DNA of 64,000 nt, taken from assembly GCF_937873765.1 (NCBI RefSeq), contig NZ_CALMZC010000021.1, positions 25,342-89,341 on the forward strand. The letters are read 5' to 3'. Every line of letters starts with the position of its first letter. Within the stretch, counting starts at the first letter, position 1. The DNA is from an uncultured Thiothrix sp. GTDB taxonomy: Bacteria; Pseudomonadota; Gammaproteobacteria; Thiotrichales; Thiotrichaceae. A program made the translations under genes and the position numbers. Of the stretch, positions 39,521 through 48,074 are shown one piece after another. Below the pieces are notes generated by a model that did not search any database, was not told the origin of the DNA, and saw only the letters and a list, made by a program, of their open reading frames with translations.

Positions 39521-40477
39521 ATGTCTGACGATAGAATGATGGTATTTGCGGGTAATGCCAATCCTGAACTTGCCCTAAAAATCGCTGATCATCTTGGAAT
39601 TTCCCTTGGCAAAATTAAAGCAGAGCGCTTCAGTGATGGTGAAGTGCATGTAGAGATTTTAGAAAATGTCCGTGGTCGTGATGTTTTTGTAATTCAGCCC
39701 ACCTGCTCCCCTACGAACGATAACTTAATGGAGTTATTAGTCATTACCGATGCACTCTACCGTGCGTCTGCAGGTCGGATCACGGCGGTGATTCCTTACT
39801 ATGGCTATGCTCGTCAAGATCGCCGGGTACGTTCACGGCGTGTACCGATCTCAGCTAAATTAGTGGCCGATATGGTCGCTGCGGGTCATGTGGATCGTGT
39901 TCTGACCATAGACCTGCACTCTGATCAAGTCCAAGGCTTTTTTGATGTTCCTGTCGATAATATCTATGCATTAGGTGTATTACAGGCCGATATCATTGCC
40001 AAAAATCTTGATCATATTATGGTGGTTTCTCCGGATGTCGGGGGGGTAGTCCGTGCGCGGGCTTTATCTAAGGCTTTAGGTAATGTTGATTTAGCGATTA
40101 TTGATAAGCGCCGGCCAGAGCCAAATAAAGCCGAAATTATGAATATCATCGGCGATGTAGAAGGGCGTCATTGCTTATTAATTGATGACTTAATCGATAC
40201 TGGTGGCACTTTATGTAATGCTGCGACTGCTTTGAAAAATCGTGGGGCGTTAAGTGTGTGTGCGTATGCTACTCATGCGGTTTTCTCTGGAAAAGCAGTA
40301 GAAAATATTGAAAATTCTTCTCTTGATGAGGTTGTAGTCACTGATACGATCCCATTGAGTGCAAATGCCAAAAAATGTGCTAGAATCCGCCAGCTTTCTG
40401 TGGCAGGCATTTTAGCCAAGACTATTTTGCGTATTAACCGAGATGATTCGGTGAGTTCTCTGTTTGAGGAAGAATAA
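39521..40477 (+). CDS. prs: Ribose-phosphate pyrophosphokinase Prs
   Basis: Prs makes PRPP from ribose 5-phosphate and ATP for nucleotide, histidine and tryptophan synthesis. The length is 318 residues. [28 protein letters not shown] and [10 protein letters not shown] are ATP-site segments. The catalytic flexible loop and metal site include [13 protein letters not shown], and the PRPP-binding loop is [11 protein letters not shown] near residue 220. The gene starts 33 nt after tRNA-Gln and may be co-transcribed with it. Confidence 0.97.
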   Translation: MSDDRMMVFAGNANPELALKIADHLGISLGKIKAERFSDGEVHVEILENVRGRDVFVIQPTCSPTNDNLMELLVITDALYRASAGRITAVIPYYGYARQDRRVRSRRVPISAKLVADMVAAGHVDRVLTIDLHSDQVQGFFDVPVDNIYALGVLQADIIAKNLDHIMVVSPDVGGVVRARALSKALGNVDLAIIDKRRPEPNKAEIMNIIGDVEGRHCLLIDDLIDTGGTLCNAATALKNRGALSVCAYATHAVFSGKAVENIENSSLDEVVVTDTIPLSANAKKCARIRQLSVAGILAKTILRINRDDSVSSLFEEE

Positions 40478-40520
40478 GATTAGCTGGGCTAATCTGGCTG
40501 CTTTATCTGGTCGCGGATAA
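40478..40520 (+). promoter_or_regulatory. Two small hairpins in the prs-rplY gap
   Basis: GATTAGC (40478-40484) pairs with GCTAATC (40488-40494) around a 3-nt loop, and TTATC (40503-40507) pairs with GATAA (40516-40520). They occupy most of the 72-bp space before rplY, without a T-run directly behind the first. They could be a partial terminator, an mRNA processing site or a leader control site for the ribosomal protein gene. I cannot choose between these. Confidence 0.4.
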
Positions 40521-40549
40521 GGTGGTTTTATTAATTTTGGAGTATAAAC

Positions 40550-41122
40550 ATGTCTAAAGAATTTACTTTGCAGGCTGAAAGCCGCTCAGAACAGGGAAAG
40601 GGTGCGAGCCGCCGCCTGCGTCGTGAGAATAAAGTGCCTGCAGTTATTTACGGTGCGGGTACACCTGCGCAATCCATTTCTTTAAAGCACAATGAGTTGA
40701 TTCGCAATCTGCAAGATGAGGCATTCTACTCACAATTGATCTCTGTTAATTTCGGTGATCGTAAGGAAATCGCGATTTTACGTGCTCTGCAACGTCATCC
40801 TGCGAAGCCAATCATTTTACATGCTGATTTACAGCGCATTAAAGATGATGAAGTGATCGAAGTTCATATCCCATTACACTTCACTAACGAAGAAAGTGCA
40901 GTCGGTGTAAAAGTAGGCGGTGGGGCAGTTAGCCGTATCCTCAACGAAGTCGTCGTTGCGTGCTTGCCGAAAAATATTCCTGAATATATCGAAGTTGATA
41001 TGTTGAATGTCGATAAAGGCCAAATTCTGCACTTATCTGATCTGAAATTACCTGAAGGTGTTTCTATCCCTGAGTTAGCTTTGGGTAGCGATCACAATCA
41101 GGCGGTTGTGGCGATTCACTAA
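40550..41122 (+). CDS. rplY: 50S ribosomal protein L25, long Ctc-type form
   Basis: The protein binds 5S rRNA. The 190-residue product has the N-terminal L25 domain (RSEQGKGASRRLRRENKVPA, VIYGAG) and the C-terminal TL5/Ctc beta domain (IPLHFTNEESAVGVKVGG, ending GSDHNQAVVAIH). E. coli has only the short form. Its place between prs and pth is conserved. TTTTGGAGTATAAAC provides the ribosome binding site. Confidence 0.96.
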   Translation: MSKEFTLQAESRSEQGKGASRRLRRENKVPAVIYGAGTPAQSISLKHNELIRNLQDEAFYSQLISVNFGDRKEIAILRALQRHPAKPIILHADLQRIKDDEVIEVHIPLHFTNEESAVGVKVGGGAVSRILNEVVVACLPKNIPEYIEVDMLNVDKGQILHLSDLKLPEGVSIPELALGSDHNQAVVAIH

Positions 41123-41139
41123 ACCTTGAGGATTCTCCG

Positions 41140-41715
41140 ATGGCTGAACCTATTCGGTTAATTGTCGGTTTGGGGAATCCGGGGTCTCAGTATGACAAAA
41201 CCCGGCACAACGCCGGGTTTTGGTTTGTTGAGGAACTAGCAAAACGTTATAACGGGCAGTTCCTAAACGAAAAACGTTTCTCTGGCGAAGCCTGCCGCAT
41301 TAATGTGGGTTCTGAGTCAGTTTGGCTATTAAAACCAATGACTTTTATGAATCGTAGCGGCTTAGCAGCACGCCAATTAGCCGATTTCTATCGTCTCCCC
41401 GTCCAAAAAATCTTAGTTGCACACGACGAGCTGGATTTACCTGTTGGTGATGTGCGTCTCAAGCAAGCAGGCGGACACGGTGGACATAATGGTTTACGTG
41501 ATTTACATGCTCATTTGGGGGCCGACTATTGGCGCTTGCGCTTAGGCATTGCGCATCCAGGTGATCGAAATAAAGTGGTCGACTATGTGTTATCCCCACC
41601 AACGCGGGATGAGGAAATCGCAATACGCTTAGCTGTGGATAAAGCGGCTGATCAGATTGCATTAGTGCTGGCCGGTGATTTGCAAAAAGCGATGAATGAA
41701 TTGCATCGCAAATAG
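41140..41715 (+). CDS. pth: Peptidyl-tRNA hydrolase Pth
   Basis: Pth releases peptides from dropped-off peptidyl-tRNA. The 191-residue protein shows IVGLGNPGSQYDKTRHNAGF with the catalytic His and Asn10-equivalent, KPMTFMNRSG, VAHDELDLPVG and GGHGGHNGLRD. It is coupled between rplY and ychF. A terminator-like hairpin lies inside codons 19-28 and is listed separately. Confidence 0.97.
   Translation: MAEPIRLIVGLGNPGSQYDKTRHNAGFWFVEELAKRYNGQFLNEKRFSGEACRINVGSESVWLLKPMTFMNRSGLAARQLADFYRLPVQKILVAHDELDLPVGDVRLKQAGGHGGHNGLRDLHAHLGADYWRLRLGIAHPGDRNKVVDYVLSPPTRDEEIAIRLAVDKAADQIALVLAGDLQKAMNELHRK
41196..41222 (+). promoter_or_regulatory. Terminator-like hairpin inside the pth coding sequence
   Basis: CAAAACCCGGC (41196-41206) and GCCGGGTTTTG (41212-41222) are perfect 11-bp inverses with a 5-nt ACAAC loop. 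The 3' arm ends in TTTT and is followed by T-rich sequence, the shape of an intrinsic terminator. It lies over codons for the conserved catalytic KTRHNAGF. It could reduce read-through from rplY into pth/ychF, or be a by-product of codon choice. Confidence 0.5.
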
Positions 41716-41736
41716 GACGACAAAAAGGTAATTCTT

Positions 41737-42828
41737 ATGGGATTCAAATGCGGTATTGTTGGCTTGCCCAACGTAGGTAAGTCAACTTTATTCAATGCAC
41801 TCACTAAAGCAGGCATTCAAGCAGAGAATTACCCATTCTGTACGATTGAGCCAAATGTAGGCATCGTGCCAGTACCTGATTTACGCTTAGATGAATTATC
41901 CATCATCGTCAAGCCTGAGCGTATTCTACCAACGACTATGGAGTTTGTGGATATTGCAGGTTTAGTGGCCGGTGCTTCTAAAGGAGAAGGTTTAGGCAAT
42001 AAATTTCTCGCGCACATTCGTGAAACCGATGCAATCGCTCAAGTTGTTCGTTGTTTTGATAATGACGATATTATTCATGTGGCTGGTAAAGTCGACCCGA
42101 CGCACGATATTGATATTATCAATACAGAGCTGGTACTGGCGGATATGGAGAGTATGGAACGAGCAGTGCAGCGTTTAGTTAAAGCCTCCAAATCAGGCAA
42201 TAAAGAGATGCTAGCGCAGAAAGAAGTGGCTGAGCGCCTATTAGCTCATTTGTCTGAAGGTAAAGCAGCTCGTTTACTAGATTTATCCTCTGAAGAGCAG
42301 AAACTCGCCCGTGAATTTCATCTGATCACCATTAAGCCGTTATTATTCATTGCTAATGTGAATGAAGATGGCTTTGAAAATAATCATTATCTTGATGCAG
42401 TAACCAAAATAGCTCAAGCCGAAAAGGCTCAAGTCGTGCCAGTGTGTGCTGCGATGGAGGCTGAGTTGTCCTTATTGGATGTTGCCGATCAAGCTGAATT
42501 CTTAGCGAGCATGGGTTTAGAAGAACCAGGTTTAAATCGGGTTATTCGCGCAGGCTATGAGTTACTCGGTTTACAAACTTTCTTTACCGCAGGTGTCAAA
42601 GAAGTACGGGCTTGGACGGTAAATCGTGGTGCTAGTGCCCCGAATGGTGCTGGTAAAATTCACACTGATTTTGAACGTGGGTTTATCCGTGCAGAAGTGA
42701 TTGCTTATCATGACTTTATTAACTACAAAGGCGAGCAGGGTGCGAAAGATGCGGGTAAGTGGCGTCTAGAGGGTAAAGATTATATCCTGCAAGAAGGCGA
42801 TGTGGTGCATTTCCGCTTTAATGTGTAG
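41737..42828 (+). CDS. ychF: Redox/translation-linked ATPase YchF (Obg family)
   Basis: The 363-residue P-loop protein of the OLA1/YchF branch prefers ATP. G1 is [14 protein letters not shown]. The G3 region is [18 protein letters not shown]4-like NVNED replaces NKxD (the basis of altered nucleotide choice), and the C-terminal TGS domain ends [10 protein letters not shown]. It follows pth by 21 nt, the conserved pth-ychF pair. tRNA-Met follows. Confidence 0.97.
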   Translation: MGFKCGIVGLPNVGKSTLFNALTKAGIQAENYPFCTIEPNVGIVPVPDLRLDELSIIVKPERILPTTMEFVDIAGLVAGASKGEGLGNKFLAHIRETDAIAQVVRCFDNDDIIHVAGKVDPTHDIDIINTELVLADMESMERAVQRLVKASKSGNKEMLAQKEVAERLLAHLSEGKAARLLDLSSEEQKLAREFHLITIKPLLFIANVNEDGFENNHYLDAVTKIAQAEKAQVVPVCAAMEAELSLLDVADQAEFLASMGLEEPGLNRVIRAGYELLGLQTFFTAGVKEVRAWTVNRGASAPNGAGKIHTDFERGFIRAEVIAYHDFINYKGEQGAKDAGKWRLEGKDYILQEGDVVHFRFNV

Positions 42829-42876
42829 TTCAGGGTTGACAGCATGTATGCTTAAGGCTAAGATTTGCAGCCTCTT

Positions 42877-42953
42877 GGCTACGTAGCTCAGTTGGTTAGA
42901 GCACAGCACTCATAATGCTGGGGTCGTAAGTTCGAGTCTCACCGTAGCCACCA
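42877..42953 (+). tRNA. tRNA-Met (CAT anticodon), probable integration site
   Basis: The 77-nt gene includes CCA. The acceptor GGCTACG pairs with CGTAGCC, with discriminator A. The anticodon stem CAGCA/TGCTG holds the loop CTCATAA, reading CAT. The intact acceptor stem with paired first position and the D-loop fit an elongator Met tRNA rather than initiator. An integrase gene starts 165 nt downstream, making the tRNA 3' end the likely att site. Confidence 0.95.
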
Positions 42954-42954
42954 T
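42940..42954 (+). other. Candidate attL core within the tRNA-Met 3' end
   Basis: CACCGTAGCCACCAT spans the 3' acceptor strand, discriminator and CCA of tRNA-Met. A 13/15 match lies at 55023-55037, the first nine bases identical. Integrases of this family commonly use tRNA 3' ends as cores. The match is shorter and less exact than a fresh att duplication, so the assignment is tentative. Confidence 0.4.
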
Positions 42955-42985
42955 TATTCAGTTTCTGGTAGTTCCAGAAAATACC

Positions 42986-43021
42986 AAAACCCTTTACAGG
43001 CCGCACTCTGTAAGGGGTTTT
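42986..43021 (+). terminator. Intrinsic terminator after tRNA-Met
   Basis: AAAACCCTTTACAG (42986-42999) pairs with CTGTAAGGGGTTTT (43008-43021) over 14 positions with a single G-U wobble and an 8-nt loop. The 3' arm supplies the T-run. It ends the tRNA transcript and separates it from the integrase. Confidence 0.85.
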
Positions 43022-43060
43022 GTGTTTCTAAGAGTTCCATTTAGTATCTAGTAAGCCCAG

Positions 43061-43130
43061 AAAAATGTTGGTAGCTTTGTTGGTATCCGACCTACCAACA
43101 CAGGCAGATACCAACAAATGAAGTACCAAC
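43061..43130. repeat. Cluster of five GTTGGTA integrase-arm-like sites, left end
   Basis: GTTGGTA occurs at 43067 and 43079, and its inverse TACCAAC at 43093, 43109 and 43124 (the last inside the first codons of the integrase). The leading pair is part of a 26-nt block (43061-43086) repeated with two mismatches at 54934-54959. Clustering at both element ends fits arm-type integrase or excisionase sites. Their position over the integrase start also suggests autoregulation. Confidence 0.6.
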
Positions 43131-44350
43131 TAACAGACACCTCAGTTAAAGCAGCCAAACCAAAAGAAGAAGGGAAGCCAAGCAAGTACACTGATGGCGG
43201 CGGTTTATTCTTATTGGTTAATCAATCGGGCAAGTATTGGCGCTATAGCTACCGATTCAACGACAAACAAAAAACTCTTGCCCTTGGCGTATATCCAGAC
43301 ATTAATCTAAAAACAGCACGGGAAAAGCATCAAGAGGCTAGAGAACTATTAGCGCGTGGTGTAGACCCCTCAAGCTACAAGCAGCAAGCCAAGGCTGAAC
43401 AAATCGCCATCACTGAAAACACCTTTGAAGCGATTGCTTTAGAGTGGTTTTCAAAATTCAGCAAAGATTGGGCAGAAAGCTATTCAATTAAATTAATGAG
43501 CCGCTTTAAGAATGATGTCTTCCCTTGGCTGGGCAATCGTCCTATAGCCACGATAGAGCCGCCGGAAATACTCAAATGCTTAAAACGTGTAGAAGAGCGG
43601 GGGGCGCTAGACTCTGCTCATCGAATTAAGCGCAATATCGGGCAAGTATTTCGCTATGCAGTAGCAACAGGGCGCGCCCAACGTGACCAAACAACAGACC
43701 TCAAGGGTTCATTGCCACCGACTAAGAAAACTAACCTAGCAGCGATTATAGACCCCTTACGGGTAGGGGGATTAATGCGCGATATACAAGCCTATGAAGG
43801 TCATTTGACTACACGTATAGCTTTGCAGCTTTCCGCTTATTTATTTCAGCGCCCTAATGAAATTCGATCAATGGAGTGGTCGGAAATTGATGTGGATAAA
43901 GCACTCTGGGGTATTCCGGCCAATAAAATGAAAATGCGTCAACCGCATCTAGTCCCACTACCCAAACAGTGCCTTGAGCTATTAGAGGAAATTAGACCCT
44001 TAACAGGTCATCGGCGTTACGTATTCCCATCTATGACTGATAGCACCAAGCCAATGAGCAATAACACGATTAGGCAGGCTTTAAGACGCATGGAATATAG
44101 CAAGGAGGATATGACCGCACATGGCTTTAGAGCAATGGCTAGAACCATTCTTGAAGAAGTGCTAGAGGTAAATCCTGTCTATATTGAGCAACAACTAGCC
44201 CATGCTGTAAAGGATGCGAATGGCACAGCCTATAACCGTACTAAGCACCTAGCTAAACGCATCACCATGATGCAGCAATGGGCAGACTACCTAGATAGCC
44301 TAAGAGAGGGAGCACAAGTAATACCATTTAAAACTAAAACCAACCAATGA
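43118..44350 (+). CDS. int: Tyrosine site-specific integrase (P4-type, DUF4102 N-terminal domain)
   Basis: The 410-residue recombinase has the N-terminal arm-binding domain (LTDTSVKAAKPKEEGKPSKY, YTDGGGLFLLV, LGVYPDINLKTAREK), a SAM-like core-binding domain (about 100-185) and the catalytic domain. Catalytic residues are visible: Arg in FQRPNEIRSMEW, His/Lys region in PHLVPLPKQ, HGFRAMART (HxxR), His in QQLAHAVKD and nucleophile Tyr in NGTAYNRTKH. It lies just inside the left end, transcribed away from the tRNA. Confidence 0.95.
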   Translation: MKYQLTDTSVKAAKPKEEGKPSKYTDGGGLFLLVNQSGKYWRYSYRFNDKQKTLALGVYPDINLKTAREKHQEARELLARGVDPSSYKQQAKAEQIAITENTFEAIALEWFSKFSKDWAESYSIKLMSRFKNDVFPWLGNRPIATIEPPEILKCLKRVEERGALDSAHRIKRNIGQVFRYAVATGRAQRDQTTDLKGSLPPTKKTNLAAIIDPLRVGGLMRDIQAYEGHLTTRIALQLSAYLFQRPNEIRSMEWSEIDVDKALWGIPANKMKMRQPHLVPLPKQCLELLEEIRPLTGHRRYVFPSMTDSTKPMSNNTIRQALRRMEYSKEDMTAHGFRAMARTILEEVLEVNPVYIEQQLAHAVKDANGTAYNRTKHLAKRITMMQQWADYLDSLREGAQVIPFKTKTNQ

Positions 44351-44401
44351 GTAGCACTGTTGTTAGTTTTGATTCAAATCAGAATTTATAGCCTGCCACT
44401 A

Positions 44402-44442
44402 TCAAGGCCAGCGTTCAGCCTAGCCAGCCTTGACGGTGAACG
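44402..44442. repeat. Interlocking inverted repeats between int and the minus-strand genes
   Basis: TCAAGGC (44402-44408) with GCCTTGA (44427-44433), and CGTTCA (44412-44417) with TGAACG (44437-44442), overlap so only one stem can form at a time. The second is followed by GTTTTATTT and could terminate integrase transcription. The gap is only 99 bp between convergent genes, so a terminator here is expected. Confidence 0.4.
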
Positions 44443-44449
44443 GTTTTAT

Positions 44450-44635
44450 TTAACTCAGTAAGCGCCTCACCTCTGCGTCAATATCCGCCTCTAAGGGCAA
44501 CTCAGCGACTTGGTGCAAACTGCCAAAGGCATTAATACTATCCATCAATTCGGCCTCTTCGGGGTCAGTGATCCAGTAACCATCTAACCAGTAATAAATA
44601 AGCTGGGTTTGTGTTGATGTGTTTAAGCTATCCAT
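44450..44635 (-). CDS. Small acidic hypothetical protein, 61 residues
   Basis: I do not recognise it. It is strongly acidic (WITDPEEAELMDSI, ELPLEADIDAEVRRL) with no membrane segment. Its start overlaps the end of the preceding 513-residue gene by 13 nt, indicating translational coupling. It is the last gene of the element's minus-strand series, next to the convergent integrase. Confidence 0.55.
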   Translation of the reverse strand: MDSLNTSTQTQLIYYWLDGYWITDPEEAELMDSINAFGSLHQVAELPLEADIDAEVRRLLS

Positions 44636-46164
44636 AAATATTTCTTACCTCCGTTTTTATAGTTCGGGTTTTCGATCATCAAGCCCTCTTTCATGGCACG
44701 AGCAAAAAAGGCTTTCTGCATGTTGCTGATGCGGGTGCGGTCATGGGTTCTACTCCCTGTCTCTTTGTTGCTGATGCGCTTTTGAATCCATAGCCAAGTG
44801 GGTTTAACGGAGGGTAAACAGTCACCTACTTTGACCGCCTGCACCCATTCCGAAAAAAGCCCATCAGGACGGTTAGCTAACGGTCTACTAACGGTATCTA
44901 GTGGCCTCTGAACCGGTTCATCGTCGACACCGTTAGCTAACGGTTCGCTAAGGGTTTCAGAATCGCTCAAAGCAGGACTAGCAAACACATCCCGACGCAC
45001 TTTAAAACTGCCAAAATCAGGCAAGGGCAGTTGCTCTTCCTGTGTTCCCAATTGGGGGTTGGGTTGGCTAGTCGGAAAACTAAAGCCCATCGGTTGACGT
45101 GCTTTCGTTTCGTTGATTTCGTTTATTTTCTTGGCCTGCACTTGGTACTTAAACAAGGTCGGTTTAGATTCCAGTTGCGCGGTACTCGGTGCAGGACGCG
45201 GTGAGGGGAAACCAAAGCCGATGGGTTGCTTGACCGGTTCAGGTTCAAAGGGCGTTGAACTAGTAGGGCTAAACTGTATCACTGGCTCAGGCTGTGCGCT
45301 GTATTTAGCAATACTCAGCTCTAAGCCTTCAATCGCCTGCATCGAAGCGCCGTGAGTTTTACTCAGAAAGTGGTGGAGAATTTCAAAGCAAATCGCCACA
45401 AACAGAGTAATCAGCACCACAGCGGTTTTTAAATAATCTTTGTAATCGCCATCACTACCCGCTAATGCACGGGCAAGGGTGAGAATCACCGGATTATAGG
45501 CTTCCGCTTTTAATTCATCCTGACGCTCATAATTGAGCTTAGTTCGTTGAATATCGGCTTCAGCATTCGCTTTATTCACCGCTGATTCAGAACTGCGTAA
45601 CGCCTCGACCTTGGCCTTGTCCCCATTGCAATGCTTTTCCTTGCCTGCTTTTAGGTTCTCTTCACAGCGTGCGAGTTTCTGCTCAGCGTTGGCAATGGAA
45701 AGGGCTAGCCCATTATCTAAGCTAGTGCGGGTGGTGGTTGGGTTCAAGGTCGCTTGATACGCACTATTACGCTCTAGCAATACACCCGCTTTCACGTCCT
45801 GATTCGCGGAACTACTAAAGAATTCAGCGAAGAGGGCGAAGCCAATCACCGTAGTAATCACTAAGGCCACTGAACCAAAAAAGCCAAAGTGCAAATACGC
45901 ATGATGCTTGACCCAAGACAGAAACAAGGCCATGAGCACAACAATGACCACGGTAAAGGCAAAGCCAAATAGAGAAGCGCTATCTTTAAAGTAGCTACTC
46001 CAAGAAAGCGCATCGCCTAAATAAAGATGCTGGTTGAAAAGTAAGTACAGCAAGAAGGTGAGTAGGAAGCCGAGTTTCAGCAGCAACAGACCGCGTTGCT
46101 CGTGTTTACGATGTTGTTCTAACTGGCGCTGCATAATGTCGAGTTGAGTTTCTTTGATAGACAT
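44623..46164 (-). CDS. Membrane protein of the element with a soluble C-terminal domain, function unknown
   Basis: This protein of 513 residues is unfamiliar. A basic N-terminal helix (IMQRQLEQHRKHEQRG) precedes membrane segments at about 27-45, 66-85 and 93-112. A charged region at about 150-215 looks coiled-coil (ANAEQKLARCEENLKAGKEK), and a fourth membrane segment lies near 235-255 (TAVVLITLFVAICFEILHH). A long Pro/Gln-rich linker has two near-repeats, QPIGFGFPSP and QPMGFSFPTS. The last 75 residues look like a compact winged-helix-type domain (LWIQKRISNKETG to NGGKKYLWIA). A DNA-to-membrane tether is a possible reading (inference). Confidence 0.65.
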   Translation of the reverse strand: MSIKETQLDIMQRQLEQHRKHEQRGLLLLKLGFLLTFLLYLLFNQHLYLGDALSWSSYFKDSASLFGFAFTVVIVVLMALFLSWVKHHAYLHFGFFGSVALVITTVIGFALFAEFFSSSANQDVKAGVLLERNSAYQATLNPTTTRTSLDNGLALSIANAEQKLARCEENLKAGKEKHCNGDKAKVEALRSSESAVNKANAEADIQRTKLNYERQDELKAEAYNPVILTLARALAGSDGDYKDYLKTAVVLITLFVAICFEILHHFLSKTHGASMQAIEGLELSIAKYSAQPEPVIQFSPTSSTPFEPEPVKQPIGFGFPSPRPAPSTAQLESKPTLFKYQVQAKKINEINETKARQPMGFSFPTSQPNPQLGTQEEQLPLPDFGSFKVRRDVFASPALSDSETLSEPLANGVDDEPVQRPLDTVSRPLANRPDGLFSEWVQAVKVGDCLPSVKPTWLWIQKRISNKETGSRTHDRTRISNMQKAFFARAMKEGLMIENPNYKNGGKKYLWIA

Positions 46165-46175
46165 AGCGGCCCCCC

Positions 46176-46427
46176 CTAAATCAGCAATGCATTGAAGAGG
46201 GTACTCACCAGTGCTAGGAAGCCCATCGCTTGATGATGGTCATAGAACCACGGCACCACGAAGCAACTGAATAAGCACAAGGGGAAATGCATTCCTGCAA
46301 ACAGAATAGCGACTAAGACACCATAGGTATCAGCGACTAAATACACCTTGAGCACAGCGAAAATGAACGCACCTAACGCCGTGAATTTCACCGCATAGGG
46401 CAATATATGGGTGAGGGTAGTGTTCAT
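46176..46427 (-). CDS. Small membrane protein, 83 residues, function unknown
   Basis: Almost the whole protein is hydrophobic, with three predicted spans: about 10-30, 34-58 and 68-83. A short His-containing loop lies between the last two (WFYDHHQAMG). Its start overlaps the O-like gene by 4 nt, and its stop is 11 nt before the large membrane protein. It is likely to work with that protein. Unrelated to any family I can name. Confidence 0.6.
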   Translation of the reverse strand: MNTTLTHILPYAVKFTALGAFIFAVLKVYLVADTYGVLVAILFAGMHFPLCLFSCFVVPWFYDHHQAMGFLALVSTLFNALLI

Positions 46428-47332
46428 ACCTGCCCCCCCTGTAGTTGCACTTTTAGCGCGTTAAATTCGCTAATCAGGGCTTGTCGATGTGCTTGAGTAC
46501 TCGCCTCCATCGGGAGGCCAGCCAGCGCTTGGAGTCGATCTAAGGCTTGAATATCAGCGGCTAAGGTTTGCAAGCGATAGCGCTGCTCCGCGTGTGGATT
46601 GGAGTTTACCGCTTGAATTTGAGCATTTGGGGGCGCAAGCAGGGAACGATCAAGGCTACCCGCTCTAGCAGCTTTGCCCAGTTGGTTTAAGTAGCCTAAC
46701 GGGGATTTCACCCGACCCGCTTCAAGGCTGAGCGTAAGGATTTTCAAGCAATCACTCGCAAGTTCAGGGTGCAAACCATCCAAACAGCGAGCCGCTTGCT
46801 GGCGTTCTGCAGCAGTGAAGCTTGCAGGATAGGGCAAACTGTTTAACTCACTACTCACCACCACCTGAGCCTTGCTGTCAATCTCAGCGCTGGGGTGCGG
46901 GTCTGTAGTGGTTAATGGTGTATTGGTTAATGCTGTAAGGTAGTTATATGTATGTACCCGACTTTCGGGTAAATCCTCCCGAATTTCAGAAACGGTTTCT
47001 GTTGTTCGGGTCGGGTTTCCGTTGACTGGGAGGTGAGGCGCAAAAAAAGGCGCTGAGGCAGCGAAGAACCCGCGCCCAATGGTATAGAGGGTATCGAAGA
47101 TTTTATGCGAATTAGCCTCAAATAAACCCGCTGCCACCACACCGTGCACGGCTTGCGCGAGTCGGTCTTTGCGAATACCGGTTAAATCGGCCAAGCGTTT
47201 CAAGGTCAAAGGATCGGCTGCTTTGCCATAACACAAGGTTTGACGAAACAGGGCTAAGAACACTTTGTATTCATTCTTGGATAGATCAGCAACTAAGGCC
47301 GCATCAATTAAATCACGGGCTAGCGTGCTCAT
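46424..47332 (-). CDS. Phage O-like replication / helix-turn-helix protein
   Basis: In this 302-residue protein, residues about 1-70 match the phage replication protein O N-terminal winged helix: LSKNEYKVFLALFRQTLCYG, LTLKRLADLTGIRKDRLAQA, VHGVVAAGLFE. Such domains bind iterated origin sites. The remainder has a low-complexity linker and a helical C-terminus (SDCLKILTLSLEAGRVKSPL, QALDRLQALAGLPMEAST) that might recruit a helicase. Both ends overlap neighbours by 4 nt. Whether it acts at the iteron repeats at 50.1-50.6 kb is inference. Confidence 0.7.
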   Translation of the reverse strand: MSTLARDLIDAALVADLSKNEYKVFLALFRQTLCYGKAADPLTLKRLADLTGIRKDRLAQAVHGVVAAGLFEANSHKIFDTLYTIGRGFFAASAPFFAPHLPVNGNPTRTTETVSEIREDLPESRVHTYNYLTALTNTPLTTTDPHPSAEIDSKAQVVVSSELNSLPYPASFTAAERQQAARCLDGLHPELASDCLKILTLSLEAGRVKSPLGYLNQLGKAARAGSLDRSLLAPPNAQIQAVNSNPHAEQRYRLQTLAADIQALDRLQALAGLPMEASTQAHRQALISEFNALKVQLQGGQV

Positions 47333-47535
47333 ACTTGCACCTCCTGCTGATCAATCTCTTGTTGGTAGAGCGTTTTAATGTCACTAGCAAGACAAGAACA
47401 CGCCCACAAATAGCGGTTCTGGATTTGGTCGTTATAGCTGGCAAAATCATCACAACGGGCTACTTCAAGCAGAGCGGTCAACTGTTCTAGTTTTTGGTCA
47501 ATTTGATCATCGGCATCGAGGGAAATGGTTTTCAT
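47329..47535 (-). CDS. Small acidic hypothetical protein, 68 residues
   Basis: No family is recognised. It is acidic and helical (ADDQIDQKLEQLTALLEVAR, LYQQEIDQQEVQV) with two Cys (WACSCL). ATGA overlaps link it to both the gene before and the gene after, so it is part of a tightly coupled operon. Confidence 0.6.
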   Translation of the reverse strand: MKTISLDADDQIDQKLEQLTALLEVARCDDFASYNDQIQNRYLWACSCLASDIKTLYQQEIDQQEVQV

Positions 47536-47825
47536 GCTTGCACCCCCTGACCCTGTACCAAAGCCAGCACAAAGGCTAAGGCTTGCTCTTGGGTGTTGAA
47601 GGTTTCAGTATCCAGCATAAAACCGTTGGGGTTGCCCATCGGTGAAGTGGTCGGCTTAATGTACGCCACATCCACAAAGCGGTCGGTTTTGCGTCGAGTT
47701 TGGCAGAGTCCGGGGAACAGCCATGCAACCGGATGTTGCTGCTGGAGAACGATTAAACCGGAGTGAGTAGGAATAAGGGAGAGTGGGGGCGTGAATGCGC
47801 CTGTGTTGAATGCAGCTTGCATCAT
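47532..47825 (-). CDS. Hypothetical protein, 97 residues, first gene of the coupled operon
   Basis: The family is unknown. The ATG at 47825 follows AAGAGG at a good distance, making it the first well-supported gene after the attenuator region. It is mostly beta-prone (SLIPTHSGLIVLQQQHPVAW, NGFMLDTETFNTQEQALAF), suggesting a small folded domain. It shares an ATGA with the next gene. Confidence 0.6.
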   Translation of the reverse strand: MMQAAFNTGAFTPPLSLIPTHSGLIVLQQQHPVAWLFPGLCQTRRKTDRFVDVAYIKPTTSPMGNPNGFMLDTETFNTQEQALAFVLALVQGQGVQA

Positions 47826-47970
47826 GTGTACCTCTTACGTTTTATAGATTGGCACAGATTGCCGGGTGTTCTATTCGTCCGTAAGGAAACGACGCGCTTA
47901 TTTCCGCGATAGCGGTCTTGTAGTCCACGCACACCCGGCGAAACCGCCAAAGTGGGCATGATACAGGCAT

Positions 47971-48006
47971 AAAAAAACCGCCATGCTGAGGGCGGTATTT
48001 GCCGCC
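47971..48006 (-). promoter_or_regulatory. Attenuator with mutually exclusive terminator and anti-terminator hairpins
   Basis: On the minus strand ACCGCC / GGCGGT (48-nt scale positions 47991-47996 and 47977-47982, 8-nt loop) followed by seven T forms a classical terminator. The upstream strand GGCGG (48002-48006) can instead pair with CCGCC (47991-47995) over a 6-nt loop, using the same bases and freeing the terminator arm. It lies 145 nt upstream of the first coupled gene. P4-type satellites control early transcription by premature termination in a comparable place. A 70-codon TTG-initiated frame runs across it but lacks a ribosome binding site. Confidence 0.65.
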
Positions 48007-48074
48007 TTACGTGGGTAATAGAGACCCGAATCAATTTGTATTTTTAGAATACGCCGACCGCTGCTTTTTTGCGC

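Noticed and set aside
47822..48034. A 70-codon minus-strand frame across the attenuator
   Set aside because: It starts with TTG, has no ribosome binding site and contains the terminator hairpin. It is more likely leader RNA than a protein gene, although a short leader peptide is not excluded.
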